Assembly: GCA_963741385.1 (NCBI GenBank)
Contig: CAVUHO010000014.1
Coordinates: 186,001-250,000, forward strand
Length of the DNA: 64,000 nucleotides
Source: Sulfomarinibacter sp963741385
GTDB taxonomy: Bacteria > Acidobacteriota > Thermoanaerobaculia > Thermoanaerobaculales > Sulfomarinibacteraceae
Reading direction: 5' to 3'
Notes under the pieces: generated by a model
The model's database searches: none
What the model was told of the DNA's origin: nothing
What the model saw: the letters and a program-made list of their open reading frames with translations, nothing else
Position numbers and translations under genes: made by a program
Shown: piece by piece, positions 25,777-34,865 of the stretch
Numbering within the stretch: position 1 is the stretch's first letter
Layout of the letters: the number at the start of each line of letters is the position of its first letter

Positions 25777-26895
25777 ATGTCGATCAGCGGCAATCTGCGC
25801 ACCATGCCCTTCGCGGACCTGCTGCAGTGGGTGTCGCAGAGCCGGAAGACCGGTACCCTTTCAGTCGAGGGCGACCCCCACAACAAGAAGATCTACTTCC
25901 GCAACGGACTGGTCGCCGCGTCCTCGTCGGAGAACCCGAAGGAGTTCCTCGGCTACTACCTGGTGGGCTGGGAGATCCTCGGTGAAGAGGAGCTTCAGGA
26001 ACTGCTCGACATGCAGGAGCAGTACGGCACCCTCCTCGGCGAGTTGCTTGTCATCGTCGGGCGCATGTCGCGGGAGGAGCTGCAGCACATTCTCCAGGTG
26101 AAGACTGAAGAGACCATTTACGAGCTCTTCCTGTGGCAGGAGGGGGACTTCCGTTTCCTCGAGAACATCCTCCCTGCGAAGAAATTTCAGCCGTTGAACC
26201 TGCCCGTCGAGATGATCATTCTCGAGGGTGTGCGCCGCAAGGACGAGTGGGCGCGGTGCAGGAGCGTCGTACCCGACGAAACGTGGATTCCGAGCGTGGT
26301 GCGGGCTGTCGATATGGAACAGCTGGGTGAAATCGAGCACGGAATCCTGCGCGAAATCGACGGTGTGAACAGTATCGAAAAAATCGCGCTCGCGAACCGT
26401 CTGGCATTTTTTCACGTCATGATGTTCGTCTTTCAGGGCATGAACCACGATCTCTTCGAGGTCAAGGCGCCGGGCGATGAGGTCGTTCCGATCCCCGGTT
26501 TCTCCAAGGGTTCCTGGATGACCCTGCTGCACCAGGTCGAGGAGTTGGTGGGCGAAGGCGACCTCCTCGCCGCCTTTAGAAGGCTCGGCGAGATTCGAGA
26601 AAAATACGGAGGCGACAGCGAGGCGAAACAACAGGTGGAGTCGGTGCAACGAAAAATCACCGACGCAGTCGGCACGTTGAATCTCAGCGACTCTGCAGTC
26701 CTCAAACTCGCAATCCTTCCGTCGGAGATCACAAGTCTGACCTGTAGCCCGCAAGAGGGTTTTCTTCTTTCACGCATCAACGGCGCGTACTCCCTGGGTG
26801 AGATCCTCAAGGTGGTTCCGGGTTCGATTCTGGAGAACAAGCTCCTGGTCAACAACCTGGTGCAGCGCGGCGTGGTCCGGCCCGAAGAGCGCTGA
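25777..26895 (+). CDS. DUF4388 (PATAN-domain) protein
   Basis: Cytoplasmic protein of about 372 residues. The N-terminus (MSISGNLRTMPFADLLQWVS; KTGTLSVEGDPHNKKIYFRN) is a clear DUF4388/PATAN domain, known from bacterial regulatory proteins that often work with response regulators, gliding or GTPase systems. Residues 60-130 (LGYYLVGWEILGEEELQELL and LLVIVGRMSREELQHIL) fit the repeats that follow such domains. The C-terminal part (about 180-370) is helical with a second, weaker copy-like end (RINGAYSLGEILKVVPGS). The ATG at 25777 is chosen over an upstream TTG at 25702, which would start before the leader terminator. The TerB-like gene follows after 60 bases; the partner pathway is unknown. Confidence 0.8.
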   Translation: MSISGNLRTMPFADLLQWVSQSRKTGTLSVEGDPHNKKIYFRNGLVAASSSENPKEFLGYYLVGWEILGEEELQELLDMQEQYGTLLGELLVIVGRMSREELQHILQVKTEETIYELFLWQEGDFRFLENILPAKKFQPLNLPVEMIILEGVRRKDEWARCRSVVPDETWIPSVVRAVDMEQLGEIEHGILREIDGVNSIEKIALANRLAFFHVMMFVFQGMNHDLFEVKAPGDEVVPIPGFSKGSWMTLLHQVEELVGEGDLLAAFRRLGEIREKYGGDSEAKQQVESVQRKITDAVGTLNLSDSAVLKLAILPSEITSLTCSPQEGFLLSRINGAYSLGEILKVVPGSILENKLLVNNLVQRGVVRPEER

Positions 26896-26955
26896 CCGCT
26901 CGGACTGCTTCAGCTGCTGGTTACCCTCCATTCGAGCTTGAAAGAAAGGGCAGAT

Positions 26956-27492
26956 ATGTCGATTTTCGATTGGTTGAAGAACTCCGGCCGCGAACGGCCG
27001 GTCATCGAACAGTCCGGGTCGACTGCGGTTCGGGACATCGCCCAACGCCTCTCCGGTCTGGATCCCGATCGGGCGCGCTGGATCGCAGCCTTCGCCATGG
27101 TGCTCGCCCGCGCCGCCCGCGCCAACCTCGACATCAGCTCCGACGAGCTTCACGCAATGCAGAAGGTCGTTCACGAGGTCGGCGGGCTGCCCGAGGATCA
27201 GGCATCACTGGTGGCCGAAATGGCGGCCCGTCGCGACGAGCTGCTCGGAGTCACCGAGGACTATCTCGCGACCCGCGAGTTCAAGAGGGTGGCCGCCGAG
27301 GGTGACGCCGAGCGGCTGCTCCACTCACTGTTCGCGGTCACCGCCGCGGACGACAGCATCTCGTTGGTGGAGGAGGAAGAAGTTCGCCAGGTTGCGAACG
27401 AACTCGGGATCGATCATTCCGAGTTCACCTCGATCCGCGCCACCTATCGCGAGAAGAGGGAGGTTCTGCGGGGCCTCCAGAGGCGCTCCTGA
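26956..27492 (+). CDS. TerB-like helical protein
   Basis: All-helical protein of 178 residues resembling the TerB (tellurite-resistance/DjlA N-terminal) fold. The repeated acidic pattern ARANLDISSDELHAMQKVV and TAADDSISLVEEEEVRQVAN matches the two TerB-type helix pairs with metal-binding acidic residues. The start at 26956 has an upstream GAAAGGG. It shares the transcript direction of the DUF4388 gene 60 bases upstream and converges on a glycosyltransferase gene only four bases away, with no terminator between. TerB-like proteins associate with membrane and stress modules; nothing here shows tellurite resistance. Confidence 0.78.
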   Translation: MSIFDWLKNSGRERPVIEQSGSTAVRDIAQRLSGLDPDRARWIAAFAMVLARAARANLDISSDELHAMQKVVHEVGGLPEDQASLVAEMAARRDELLGVTEDYLATREFKRVAAEGDAERLLHSLFAVTAADDSISLVEEEEVRQVANELGIDHSEFTSIRATYREKREVLRGLQRRS

Positions 27493-27496
27493 CGAC

Positions 27497-28712
27497 TCAT
27501 GAGGGTGGGTCGGACGAACCGCGCACGCCAAGCTGTGATCGCCGGTGGAGGGTCAACAGACCGAGGAAGATCCCTCCGAAGACCGCCTGGGTCCCGAGCG
27601 CGACCAGCGTCACGGCAGGAATGACCCGGCGCATGGTGACCTCGTAGGCAAGGTCTGGAAAACCGCTGATCGCCCAGTTGGCGGTCGTGATCCCGAGCAT
27701 CATCACGCCCCCCACAAAGGCCGCCGATCCAATCCAGAACCCGAGTCTGGGGAAGACCCCGGTTCCGCGGGAAAACAACGGTTCTCGTTTGGGGACCAGA
27801 CCCTCGGCCATCGCGAAGAGTGTGGTGAAGAGGCCGAATACCAGGAGTTGCAACCCGACGATGGAGGCGATGCCGCCCACCAACAGAGAGTGAACGTCAA
27901 GCCGAGCGAAGCCCCCGAGGGCGAGGGGCCTCGGCAAGATCGCGGCAAAAGTGAGCAGGCCGAACACCATGAGGATTGCCCCCGGAACCGTGAACAGCCA
28001 GCGCGGGCTGTAGAGCAGATAAAAACGAAGCGTCCGCAGTCCGTCCGCAACCGTGTTGAGATGTGGGGGGTGGGACTGGCGCCCGTCGGGGTACAGGGTT
28101 ATCGGCACTTCCTCGATACGGCGGCCGAAAAGACTGGCCTTGATGGTCATTTCAGTCGCGAACTCCATCCCGAGGCACCTCAATTGGAGATCGTCATAGA
28201 GCTCACGGGTAAAGCCCCGGAGACCGCAGTTGATATCGTGGGTGGGCACCCCGAAAAGCCGGCGGGCAAAGAAGGAGAAACCCGGATTGCCGATCCAGCG
28301 GTGACTCCAGGGCATGGCCTTCGGGCTGACGACCCCGCCGCCCGACGGGAGCCGGCAACCCATGACGAGTTCGGCGCCGTTACGGAGGGCCGTCACGAAC
28401 GACATGAGTTCGTTGAAGTCATAGCTGTCGTCGGCGTCGCCCATGATGATGAACCGGCCGCGGGCGGTTTCGATCCCACCCTGGAGCGCTGCGCCATACC
28501 CGGGGGTCGAAACCGGAACAACGATGGCGCCGCAGGTGCGGGCGATTTCCGGCGACCCGTCGGTACTGCCGTTATCGGCGACGATGACTTCCGCGTCGAG
28601 TCCGTTCTGTTTGATGGTGGAGAGGGCTTTGTTGATGCATGCGGCGAGCGTGTCCGCCTCGTTGAGGCACGGCATGACGATTGAAAGCTCGGGACGAGGT
28701 GCCTCGTTTCAT
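27497..28712 (-). CDS. GT2 glycosyltransferase with C-terminal membrane domain, start frameshifted
   Basis: Dolichyl-phosphate-mannose-synthase-like glycosyltransferase that would transfer sugar from a nucleotide donor to a polyprenyl carrier. The GT-A core is clear: VIVADNGSTDGSPEIA, IMGDADDSYDFNEL with the metal-binding DxD, and FEFATEMTIKASL-like acceptor region (CLGMEFATEMTIKA). Four membrane helices fill residues 240-375. The continuous frame begins at ATG 28675, but sequence immediately upstream in that frame (NEAPRPELSIVM) reads as the natural first strand, and an ATG at 28712 overlaps the preceding stop as ATGA. Removing one T from the run at 28707-28709 joins them. Either an indel error or a truncated start. 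Confidence 0.82.
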
Positions 28713-30700
28713 CGCATGGTCTCGAATGCCTGGGGAAGTCGAAACAGAGTGAGGTGCCGATCCTGCCAGACGACCGCCAGCTCACCCAGGAAGTCCTGAA
28801 TTCGTTGCCGGGCCGCGGGATCGTCGGTGACGAAATAGTCGCTGCGGCTGTTTAACCTGGCCATCCTCTTCGCCTCCAAGTGATTGATCAGAATGTGGGT
28901 GACACCAAGAGAGCGGAACCGCTCGATCATCTGCTCCGTCGAATGGCTCGACTCGGCGATTTCGACGACCAACGGTTTTGAAATCGGGTCCTCGAGCAGC
29001 AACCGGCGTTCGATCTCAAACGACCGCGACTCGGCGAGAAGGTAGATCACGGCCTCGTCGGGGAGCTCGCTGTTGATGTACTCGATCGCCGGGAAGTGGC
29101 TGACGTAGGTTCCGAGGAATTCGGCTTCATCGACGACACCGAGAGTCACGCCGATCTGACGCGGAAGATGGGTGAGTGGAAACGGGTTGAGATTGCCGAT
29201 GAGAATGACGAAAAGTGCGGCGTTGAGGACCGCCGCCCAGGGTTTCCTGGCGCCGATCGTCAGACGCTGAAACGCGGCACCGCAGCCGACAGCACCTGCT
29301 GCAAGCAACCCAACGAGGTACCTGCCGACGGATGGAACCGCCGCGGCGCCGACCAGGCCCAGGAGCAGGGAAACAAAAAAGACGCGTTCGTACCGGGAGG
29401 TTTTTCCGCGGATGAGCTGGATCAGCCACAGGGGCATCAGCCACAGGTAAACCGGCCCCACACGTCCGCCGACGTCGCGAGAGTCGAACGAACCCAGGGT
29501 CGCCGCAAAAAAGAGGCGGCTCTTTTCCCACCCGAAACCGCCGATTCCCTCGGCAAGGTCGGTTCCATCGCCGGCGATCGACCCCTCCGACGAGATCCCA
29601 ACCCCCGACAGGTAGGGGTAGACGGGATCGCCGGTCGCGATCAGATTCCGGATCGCCCAGGGTGACCACATCAGAATAGCCGTGGTGGTCACGATCAGCA
29701 GGGCGCTGAAACCGGCGGCAGCTCCCCTGGTTTTTTCAGTTGGCCGGATGAGCAGGGGCAGAACCAGGCCGAAGGGTATGGCCAGCAGGGGGATTGTGAG
29801 GTACTTGCAACCGACCATGAGGCCGACGAAGATGCCGGTCAGCAGATACCACCGCCGGGCGTGCTCGGGGCCATCGGTGGCGCGGAGCACCGCCATCCAG
29901 GCGCACAGGAAAAACGCGGCGACGCCCAATTCGGCTCCGGCCACGGAGGAGAGCTCGATGACCCCTGGGGTGGTGGCGAAAATGACCGCCGCTACCGCCC
30001 CGGAGGAGGCGAAGAATCGGCCGGCCAGCGACCCGGCGGCGGCGACCGACAAGGCGGCCATCCACCAGTGGATCAGCTGGGCAGTCCACCCGCCTCCTGC
30101 GGCCAGACCGTAGACGTACAGCAAGCCCATGTTGGCAGGAAAATAGGAATAGGCATGGCGGGGGAAGGTGAAGATCGTCCCCTCGCGCAGCCACTGGAAC
30201 GGGAACGCGAGGTGGTAGTTCCACTGGTCGTAGAAGGCGGCCAAACTGGAAGCCCCCAAGACGGCAATGACCGCGGCCGCGATCAACACCACGGCGTAGG
30301 GCCGCGGGAGGGACGGCCATTTCAGCTCAGCCCACCGGCGGTGCAGAGATATGCCGCCGCCTCCAGCCGCGGCGGCGAGGACCAGCAGCACCGAGGGTCT
30401 CGTCAACAGACCAACCACCCCGAGGGCCCCTGCGCACGCCGCGAGGGCGCCCGATCCGAGGGCCAGCACCAGCACGTGGTCGGCGGGCGAAACCGGTGGC
30501 CGGCCGATCACCAGGCGCCACGCCAGACCGCCGAATCCGAAACATGCGAACGTGAACACACTCAGCCACAGAAAGGCCAGCGCGAGCGGCATGGTGAGGT
30601 TGAAGGAGTTTTCCCAGCCGATCAGCCACACCGAGAACGCGGCCCACCCGACCGTAAGGGCGGCCGCTATCGAGACGGAGACGGTCCTGCTTGACGGCAC
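28709..30700 (-). CDS. Polytopic membrane protein, GT-C glycosyltransferase-like
   Basis: Inner-membrane protein of 663 residues with about 12 hydrophobic helices over residues 8-500 and a soluble C-terminal domain (about 520-663: IEYINSELPDEAVIYLLAES; LGVTHILINHLEA). The layout and FYDQWNYHLAFPFQWLREG loop resemble GT39/PMT-like transferases that use lipid-linked sugars, but I cannot place it in a named family. It is followed, with an ATGA overlap, by a polyprenyl-phosphate glycosyltransferase gene, which would provide the lipid-linked donor. Together they suggest glycan modification of an envelope molecule. Confidence 0.65.
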   Translation of the reverse strand: MPSSRTVSVSIAAALTVGWAAFSVWLIGWENSFNLTMPLALAFLWLSVFTFACFGFGGLAWRLVIGRPPVSPADHVLVLALGSGALAACAGALGVVGLLTRPSVLLVLAAAAGGGGISLHRRWAELKWPSLPRPYAVVLIAAAVIAVLGASSLAAFYDQWNYHLAFPFQWLREGTIFTFPRHAYSYFPANMGLLYVYGLAAGGGWTAQLIHWWMAALSVAAAGSLAGRFFASSGAVAAVIFATTPGVIELSSVAGAELGVAAFFLCAWMAVLRATDGPEHARRWYLLTGIFVGLMVGCKYLTIPLLAIPFGLVLPLLIRPTEKTRGAAAGFSALLIVTTTAILMWSPWAIRNLIATGDPVYPYLSGVGISSEGSIAGDGTDLAEGIGGFGWEKSRLFFAATLGSFDSRDVGGRVGPVYLWLMPLWLIQLIRGKTSRYERVFFVSLLLGLVGAAAVPSVGRYLVGLLAAGAVGCGAAFQRLTIGARKPWAAVLNAALFVILIGNLNPFPLTHLPRQIGVTLGVVDEAEFLGTYVSHFPAIEYINSELPDEAVIYLLAESRSFEIERRLLLEDPISKPLVVEIAESSHSTEQMIERFRSLGVTHILINHLEAKRMARLNSRSDYFVTDDPAARQRIQDFLGELAVVWQDRHLTLFRLPQAFETMR

Positions 30701-30783
30701 CTCTCCATCCTAGCGTGAATACGACCCGGATTTTCCGGCGCGCATTGACAGACCCGAAAGGTTTGAAAACCGTGGAGGGGATG

Positions 30784-32172
30784 TCACACGGTCCGCGAGT
30801 AAACCGGAGCGCCTCCGGGCGCGGAGAGATAGGCGTCGAACGGCATGCACAGGTTGCGGAGGAAGAAGCGGCCGGCAGCTGTCGCCCTGAGCCCGCTCGC
30901 GTCGAGTTCGACCAGCCCGTCGGCAGCCATCGGCTCGAGATCCGCCAGGGCGTCGGCGAAGTGCTCTCGGGGATCGATCTGGAAGTTGGATTCGACCCAC
31001 CCGAAGTCGAGGGAGAGGGTGCAGATAATGCTATTGATGACGGCGCGCCGGAGCTCGTCCTCGGGGGTTCGGAGCACGCCTCGCTCCACCGGCAGGCTGC
31101 CCGACCCGACCCTGCGCTCGAAGCTCCGGAGCTTCTTGTCGTTGGCCACATAGGCGCCGGCGACATCGCCGATCGAGGTGACACCGACCCCGATCTGGTC
31201 GGAGGCCGGCATGACGGTGTAACCCATGAAGTTGCGGTGGACCCGGTCGTCGTCCATCGCCCGCGCGAGGTCGTCGTCGGGGCGGGCGAAATGGTCGAAG
31301 CCGACAAAACGGTAACCCGCCGCGGTGAACTCTTCGGCCGCCGCCAGAAACAACCGGAACTTTTCCCACCCGGTCAGCATCGAGGCCGCCTCCAGCGCCT
31401 TCTGATGGGGTTTGATCCAGGGCACGTGGGCGTAGGAAAAACAGGCGAGGCGGTCCGGTGTGAGTTCTTTGATGACGGTGCGGACGGTGGCGCGAAAACC
31501 CGGTTCCGTCTGCAGCGGAAGCCCGTAGATCAGATCGATGTTGACCGACGTGAATCCAAGGCGGCGCGCTTCCTCGACGTGCTCTCGAGTCAGTGCCAGC
31601 GGCTGGATTCGCTTGACCGCCGCCTGCACCGCCGGGTTGACGTCCTGCAGGCCCATCGACACGCGGTTGAAACCGAGCCGGCGCAGGGTGGAGAGGTGAT
31701 CCATGGTGGTGACGCAGGGATCGATTTCGAGCGCCACCTCGGCGTCGGGAGTCAACGAAAACCGGGACGTGATGGCCGCAAAAAGCTGCTCGCACTGGGC
31801 GGGGAACAGGTAGGTCGGTGTGCCGCCTCCCCAGTGGAGCTGGTTCAGAGTTCTGCGGGCGCCGAGTGCGGACGCCAGGATTTCGAGTTCCTGTTCGACC
31901 GCGTCGAGGTACGTCTCCTCCGGACCGCGCCGCGGCGAGATCACCACGCTGCAGCCGCAGAAGGTGCACCGCGCCTCGCAAAACGGCAGGTGGACGTACA
32001 TCGACAGCGGTTCGTCGGAACGCCGCGCCGCAACCTCCAGCCTCTCCCGATAGGCGGCCTCGTCGAACCCTGGACTGAAGTGCGGCGCCGTCGGGTACGA
32101 CGTGTAGCGCGGACCGGGACGATCGTATTTGTTCAGAAGCTCCGGGGAGAGGCGGGCGGTATCGAGAGTCAT
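30784..32172 (-). CDS. hemN: Oxygen-independent coproporphyrinogen III oxidase
   Basis: Radical-SAM enzyme of about 462 residues that converts coproporphyrinogen III to protoporphyrinogen IX without oxygen. The [4Fe-4S] motif CEARCTFCGC (C-x3-C-x2-C) is intact near residue 60, followed by HWGGGTPTYL and LEIDPCVTTMDHL. The start at 32172 (MTLDTARLSPELLNKYDRPG) is chosen because the 22 upstream in-frame codons are translated from a period-7 repeat. It is the last haem gene of the operon, about 100 bases after hemE. The length and PGPRYTSYPTAPHF region place it with true HemN rather than HemW. Confidence 0.92.
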   Translation of the reverse strand: MTLDTARLSPELLNKYDRPGPRYTSYPTAPHFSPGFDEAAYRERLEVAARRSDEPLSMYVHLPFCEARCTFCGCSVVISPRRGPEETYLDAVEQELEILASALGARRTLNQLHWGGGTPTYLFPAQCEQLFAAITSRFSLTPDAEVALEIDPCVTTMDHLSTLRRLGFNRVSMGLQDVNPAVQAAVKRIQPLALTREHVEEARRLGFTSVNIDLIYGLPLQTEPGFRATVRTVIKELTPDRLACFSYAHVPWIKPHQKALEAASMLTGWEKFRLFLAAAEEFTAAGYRFVGFDHFARPDDDLARAMDDDRVHRNFMGYTVMPASDQIGVGVTSIGDVAGAYVANDKKLRSFERRVGSGSLPVERGVLRTPEDELRRAVINSIICTLSLDFGWVESNFQIDPREHFADALADLEPMAADGLVELDASGLRATAAGRFFLRNLCMPFDAYLSAPGGAPVYSRTV

Positions 32173-32198
32173 GGCGCCGACCACTTTGTTGCCGGCAC

Positions 32199-32304
32199 AT
32201 TTCGGATTTCGGATTTCGGATTTCGGATTTCCGCCCACCCTTCCGCAGCGCTTCGGAAAGGCTGAGCGTCAAATCCGAAATCCGAAATCCGAAATCCGAA
32301 ATCA
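32199..32304. repeat. Period-7 array palindrome between hemE and hemN
   Basis: TTTCGGA units (32199-32232), a ~40-base core (CACCCTTCCGC...GGAAAGGCTGAGCGTC) and inverted units (32271-32304). The array begins at the hemE stop codon itself: on the minus strand TGA is read as the first bases of TGATTTCGG. A second copy with the same core lies at 33475-33567. If transcribed it would fold into a long hairpin between two haem genes. Confidence 0.85.
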
Positions 32305-33321
32305 GGCGCCATAGCGATACTCCTGCACCGTCCTCACGAAGGCCTCCATGGCGTGGACCGGGACGTCGGGGGTGATGCCGTGGCCGAGGTTGGCGATGTA
32401 GCCGCGTCGCGGGGCAATGTCGAGCATCGCCCGGGTCAACCGCTGGATCTCGTGGTCCGGACCCATGAGGGCGCCTGGGTCGAGGTTTCCCTGGAGGGCG
32501 ACGTCCGGCAGCGCCATCGCCGCCCGTTGCAGATCGACCCGCCAGTCGAGCCCGATGACCTCGCAGGGCATTTCAGTGAGGTCGTGGAGGAGGTGTGCGC
32601 CGCCGTTGGGGTAGTAGATTCTCGGCACACCGAGATCGGCGGTGGCCTCGAGAAGTCTTCGGGCGGGGCGCAACGCCCACCGCCGCGCGTCCTCGGCGCC
32701 GAGCGCCCCCACCCACGAGTCGAAGACCTGGACCGCCTGAGCGCCGCTCGCGACCTGGGTCGCGAGGTAGGCGGCCATTGCGTCCGCCAGGGTGTCGACC
32801 AACCGGTCGAAAGCTTCCGGGTGGTGGTGGGCGAAGGCCTTGACCTTGGTGAACGAACGCGACGTTGCGCCCTCGACCAGATAGGACGCGAGGGTCCACG
32901 GGGCGCCGCAGAAACCGATCAGGGCGGTAGAGTCCGCGAGCTCGGACCGGACCAACCGCAGGGCCTCACCGAGAAACTCGGTCCCCGACCAGGGGGTGGG
33001 GATGTGGATGCGTTCGACGTCGAGGGGCTCGCTGACAGGGTTGGCAATGTGCGGCGATGGGGTAAAGGTGAGCTCCGCGCCCATCGGCACCAACGGTGTC
33101 AGGATGTCCGAGAAGATGATGGCCGCGTCGAGACCGAAGCGGCGGATCGGCTGCAGAGTTACCTCCGCCGCGATCTCCGGCGTGTAGCACATCGTCAGAA
33201 AGTCGCCCGCGCGCTTGCGCACTTCGCGGTACTCGGGAAGATAACGGCCCGCCTGCCGCATCACCCACACCGGCGGGCGATCCACTTCTTCCCTCCGGCA
33301 GGCGCTCAAAAACCGGTTCAT
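32302..33321 (-). CDS. hemE: Uroporphyrinogen decarboxylase
   Basis: Enzyme of 339 residues that decarboxylates uroporphyrinogen III to coproporphyrinogen III. Signature motifs are present: WVMRQAGRYLPEYREVR near the N-terminus and GFCGAPWTLASYLVEG in the middle, plus YYPNGGAHLLHDLTEM. The start at 33321 (MNRFLSACRREEVDRPP) is fixed by homology; the frame stays open upstream only through repeat DNA. It follows hemL after a ~245-base repeat-filled gap, so the operon may be interrupted at the RNA level. Its stop codon coincides with the beginning of a period-7 array. Confidence 0.93.
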   Translation of the reverse strand: MNRFLSACRREEVDRPPVWVMRQAGRYLPEYREVRKRAGDFLTMCYTPEIAAEVTLQPIRRFGLDAAIIFSDILTPLVPMGAELTFTPSPHIANPVSEPLDVERIHIPTPWSGTEFLGEALRLVRSELADSTALIGFCGAPWTLASYLVEGATSRSFTKVKAFAHHHPEAFDRLVDTLADAMAAYLATQVASGAQAVQVFDSWVGALGAEDARRWALRPARRLLEATADLGVPRIYYPNGGAHLLHDLTEMPCEVIGLDWRVDLQRAAMALPDVALQGNLDPGALMGPDHEIQRLTRAMLDIAPRRGYIANLGHGITPDVPVHAMEAFVRTVQEYRYGA

Positions 33322-33332
33322 CTGTACAGTCC

Positions 33333-33567
33333 CGGATTTCGGATTTCGGATTTCGGATTTCGGATTTCCACACACCCACCCGGCAGCCGGGACGGCTGCC
33401 CCACAAGGCTTCGTCGCGTACGTCCTATTGTGGGGCACGCGTCTCGCGTGCCGGGTGGGTGCGCGGTATTTTCGAGATCCGAATTTCGGATTTCCGTCCA
33501 CCCTTCCGCGCCGCTTCTGAAAGGCTGAGCGTCAAATCCGAAATCCGAAATCCGAAATCCGAAATTC
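33333..33567. repeat. Repeat cluster between hemL and hemE
   Basis: From low to high coordinates: TTTCGGA array 33333-33368; GC-rich palindromic element 33369-33456 (CACCCGGCAGCCGGGACGG ... TTGTGGGGCACGCGTCTCG); short array 33475-33495; the CACCCTTCCGC...GGCTGAGCGTC core; inverted array 33533-33567 ending at the hemL stop codon (33566-33568). The whole gap is repeat; no promoter or gene was seen in it. Confidence 0.88.
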
Positions 33568-34865
33568 ATGACACTTCCCTCACCACGTCTTCAAACGCTT
33601 CCACCGTCTCGTCGATCACCGTGTCGTCGTGCGCCAACGACACGAACATGACTTCGTATGCGGAGGGGGCGAGCGAGACTCCGCGGTCGAGGAGTGGGCC
33701 GTGGAGACGGGCGTAGATTTCAGAGGTCTGCGGTTGAATGGCGTCGAATCTGCGCGGTGGCTCGCCTTCCTGGAGGATCAGCCACAGGATCGAACCCGAC
33801 GCGGGCAACCGACCAGGGTACGCCGCATCGCCGCATGGCCCCGGTCAGCCCGCTCTCGAGCCTGGCGCCGAGCCGGTCGAGTTCCTTGTAGGCGGCACCG
33901 CCGTCAGCGAAGAGCAGCTTGAGCGCCGCGGCGCCGGCTGCCATCGCAACCGGGTTGCCCGACAGCGTGCCCGCCTGGTAGACCGGGCCCAACGGGGCGA
34001 GTTGCTCCATGAGCGCTCGCGAACCGCCGTAGGCGCCCACCGGCATGCCCCCACCGATGACCTTGCCGTAGGTGGCGAGATCGGGCGTCACGTCGTACAG
34101 CGCCGCCGCGCCGTTTGGACCGAGCCGGAAACCGGTGATCACCTCGTCGAGAATCAGCAACGCACCATGGCGGGTGCATTCGTCGCGAATCGTCCGCATG
34201 AAGTCCGGACGCTGGATCAGAAGTCCGGCGTTGGCGGGCACGCCCTCGATGATGACGGCGGCGATCTCGTGGCCGCGCGCCGCCATCAATGCCAGGAATG
34301 CCTCCTCGTCGTCGAGGGGCAACACCGCGGTATGGCGGGCGAAGCTCTCCGGCACTCCGGCCGACGAGGGGGTGCCGAATGTGGCCAGCCCCGACCCGGC
34401 GGCCACCAGCAGGTGATCGGCGTGCCCGTGGTAACAGCCGTCGAACTTGAGGACCACGTCGCGGCCGGTGGCGCCGCGGGCGAGCCGGATGGCCGACATC
34501 ACGGCCTCGGTCCCAGAGGAGACGAAGCGGACCATCTCGAGGTGGGGGACCGCCGACGTCACGAGTTCGGCGAGCTCCACCTCCTGCCGGCACGGCGCAC
34601 CGAACGAGAGCCCTGACGCGGCGGTGGAGCACACCGCCTCCACCACATCCGGGTGGGCGTGGCCGAGAATCAACGGCCCCCACGAGCAGACGTAGTCGAC
34701 GTAGCGGTTGCCGTCGGCGTCGACGACGTGGCAGCCGGCGCCGCGGTCGTAGAAGATGGGGTCGCCGCCGACGCTGCGGAAGGCGCGCACCGGCGAGTTC
34801 ACTCCGGCCGGCATCAAATCGCAGGCCCGGCGGTAGAGCTCGCGCGAACGGGTGCGGTCGCTCAC
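33566..34865 (-). pseudogene. hemL: Glutamate-1-semialdehyde aminotransferase with one frameshift
   Basis: PLP enzyme of the C5 pathway that makes 5-aminolevulinate. It starts with GTG 34865 (MSDRTRSRELYRRACDLMPA), overlapping the hemB stop as GTGA. PAGVNSPVRAFRSVGG and TYGKVIGGGMPVGAYGG with the PLP lysine are intact. After GAMRRCGVP the frame is lost; removing one base from GGG at 33816-33818 gives GVPGRLPASGSILWLILQEG and continues to the proper end (GVSLAPSAYEVMFVSLAHDD). The other frame ends at 33720 with an unrelated tail. Because the rest of the haem operon is intact, a sequencing error is the likelier explanation, but a real loss of hemL would block the C5 route unless a second copy exists. 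Confidence 0.88.

Noticed and set aside
32173..32238. N-terminal extension of hemN beginning MGGNPKSEIRN
   Set aside because: It is translated from the period-7 array; homology starts at MTLDTARL.
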